From assembly GCA_009778055.1 (NCBI GenBank), contig WRKN01000157.1, positions 1 through 6,109 of the forward strand: 6,109 nt of DNA, in the 5' to 3' direction. A program made the position numbers and the translations under genes. The stretch's first letter is position 1; each line of letters opens with the position of its first letter. Source of the DNA: Synergistaceae bacterium. Its GTDB lineage: Bacteria; Synergistota; Synergistia; Synergistales; Aminobacteriaceae. Below the pieces are notes generated by a model. The model was not told the DNA's origin. It made no database searches and was given only the letters and a program-made list of their open reading frames with translations. Below, piece by piece: positions 4,817-6,109 of the stretch.

Positions 4817-6109
4817 AAAAATTAAAGGCTTCGAAATGGGAAATGAAAGCGGTGATTTTTACCGCGTTGCTGGCAGTCTCGATAATTATAGGTATGGTTC
4901 ACTTGATCAAGGCAACCCACGGCGCCCAAATCAGAGTTACTGTCAGGGAAAAACCGGCCTTCGTCCCCGAGGAAGGCGCGGATCAGGATGCGGGAACTTC
5001 GCCCAAATGCGAGAGGAGGGCGGTTGATGAGGCCCCCCGGCCGGATGAACCTAAGCCGGAGCCCGAACCGGGGCCTTTGCCTGTGAATATCACCATCAAT
5101 CCAGGGGACATAGCCCCAGGCGCAAGGTTGGACGAATTCAGCAGATTCTCATGGCAGGTGTACGATGCCGGGGAAAAAACCGAGGACTATGAAAGGGGCT
5201 GTCACATTGAGTTTGATGTAACGGGCAACTATACCGAATATCCCATGATAACGGCCTTCAGGGGCGGGAATTTTCACGACCGGCCCTACTTTGGAACCCC
5301 AGATGTGACCGAGGAGAAGCTGGCCATAGTCTGGTCAAAAGGCATCGGCGGCTTCGACAAATGGACCGGGGTGGGCTGGAACGGGCAACCCTCCATTGTC
5401 AAGTGGGACGAAGGCATGAAGCGAATAATGAACCTTAATGGAGACAAAAAGGGAAAATCCGACTTAAAAGAAGTGATCTACGGCACAATGGACGGCAACA
5501 TATACTTCCTCGACCTTGAGGACGGCAGCGAGACTCGGCCCCCGATCCGGTCGGGGGGGCCCATCAAGGGGAGCGTTTCCCTTGACCCGAGGGGCTATCC
5601 CCTTCTTATGGCTGGCCAGGGCCTTCCCGGCAGCGCCCCGTTCGGCTTCAGGATATACAGCCTCATCGACCAGAAACAACTGTTTTTCCTGTCCGGGAAC
5701 GACCCTCAGGCCAGGAGATCGTGGGGCGCCCACGACTCAACCGGGCTTATAGACCCGATAAGCGACACATTTGTGCAGTGCGGTGAGAACGGGATTATCT
5801 ATACGGGGAAGCTGAACACCGTGTTTGACCGGGAAGCCGGCACTATAAGCATAAGCCCGGAAATTGCGAAATTTGTATACTCGCATCCCTTCAGGCGTCC
5901 GCTGGGGATTGAGGGCGCCCCGGCGGCCTTTGGGAACCTCTTGTATACAGCAGACAACGGCGGCTTTTTGCTGGCCTTGGATCTCAATACCTTAAAGCCC
6001 GTCTGGGGCAGGAACCTTACTGACGATACGGACGCCACCATAGTCATAGATGTTGAAGCTTCTGGGACGCCTTTTTTGTACACGGCCTGTGAAGTCGATC
6101 TCCAGGGCC
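4813..6109 (+). CDS. Membrane-anchored PQQ-like beta-propeller protein, 5' part (end outside window)
   Basis: 432 complete codons are visible and the frame is open at the right edge. ATG 4813 is the first start after an in-frame TAA at 4792. Residues about 13-33 form a single signal anchor. Residues 48-90 are a Pro/Glu-rich linker (DEPKPEPEPGPLP), so the rest is displayed outside the membrane. From about 140 on, the sequence has the repeated strands of a PQQ/quinoprotein-like propeller: ITAFRGGNFHDRPYFG, VIYGTMDGNIYFLDLEDG (221-238), PIKGSVSLDPRGYPLL, FGFRIYSLIDQKQLFFL, GENGIIYTGKLNTVFDREAGTISI, NLLYTADNGGFLLALDLNTLKPVW and TPFLYTACEVDLQG. The xGxIYFLDLxDG and GFLLALDLNTLKPVW units are classic blade strands. 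I recognise this as a family annotated as PQQ-binding-like repeat proteins in anaerobes. Members are scaffolds or sensors and PQQ binding is not shown. Arginine codons are mostly AGG and never CGC, unlike the genes upstream. Confidence 0.9.
   Translation, partial: MKKLKASKWEMKAVIFTALLAVSIIIGMVHLIKATHGAQIRVTVREKPAFVPEEGADQDAGTSPKCERRAVDEAPRPDEPKPEPEPGPLPVNITINPGDIAPGARLDEFSRFSWQVYDAGEKTEDYERGCHIEFDVTGNYTEYPMITAFRGGNFHDRPYFGTPDVTEEKLAIVWSKGIGGFDKWTGVGWNGQPSIVKWDEGMKRIMNLNGDKKGKSDLKEVIYGTMDGNIYFLDLEDGSETRPPIRSGGPIKGSVSLDPRGYPLLMAGQGLPGSAPFGFRIYSLIDQKQLFFLSGNDPQARRSWGAHDSTGLIDPISDTFVQCGENGIIYTGKLNTVFDREAGTISISPEIAKFVYSHPFRRPLGIEGAPAAFGNLLYTADNGGFLLALDLNTLKPVWGRNLTDDTDATIVIDVEASGTPFLYTACEVDLQG

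Noticed and set aside
4773..5027. 84-codon plus-strand frame beginning with TTG near the propeller start
   Set aside because: It overlaps the propeller gene in another frame. That gene's translation gives a membrane anchor and propeller strands, while this one gives low-complexity sequence and stops early.

Overview
The window is a fragment of a bacterial chromosome of roughly balanced base composition. Every gene I can support lies on the plus strand and the gaps are short, so it reads as one co-directional gene string. There is no rRNA, tRNA, CRISPR array, transposase, integrase or phage gene. The taxon cannot be fixed from the sequence. The last gene belongs to a PQQ-like propeller family that I associate from memory with anaerobic, often gut-associated, Firmicutes and similar bacteria, and its AGG/GGG-rich codon use would also fit Synergistota. 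This is a weak inference.

Layout: (1) 1-425, the 3' end of an ankyrin-repeat protein gene whose start lies off the left edge. (2) 529-1458, a secreted protein with ankyrin repeats and a C-terminal beta-sandwich resembling a carbohydrate-binding module. (3) 1497-2252, a secreted protein of unknown function whose signal peptide shares 35 identical bases with gene 2. (4) 2273-2326, a 17-codon ORF behind a near-perfect Shine-Dalgarno. It matches the post-ankyrin linker of gene 2 and looks like a micropeptide gene or a collapsed paralogue. (5) 2346-3335 and (6) 3373-4731, two divergent tandem membrane proteins that I assign to the DUF3137 family. (7) 4745-4816, a possible 23-codon leader ORF whose stop overlaps the next start. 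(8) 4813 to the right edge, a membrane-anchored PQQ-like beta-propeller protein cut off by the window end.

Apart from gene 1, whose N-terminus is not visible, all the full-size products carry a signal peptide or membrane segments. The region is best read as a cell-envelope locus: exported adaptor or binding proteins beside two integral membrane proteins. Ankyrin repeats bind proteins, the CBM-like fold binds glycans, and the propeller is a binding scaffold. No enzyme catalytic motif is visible. The joint function is unknown. The last gene differs sharply in arginine codon use from its neighbours and may have a separate history.

The points most worth a second look are the mini-ORF at 2273, the ankyrin plus CBM-like fusion, the shared signal-peptide block, the DUF3137 pair, and the overlapping leader ORF and codon-use break at about 4745-4816.
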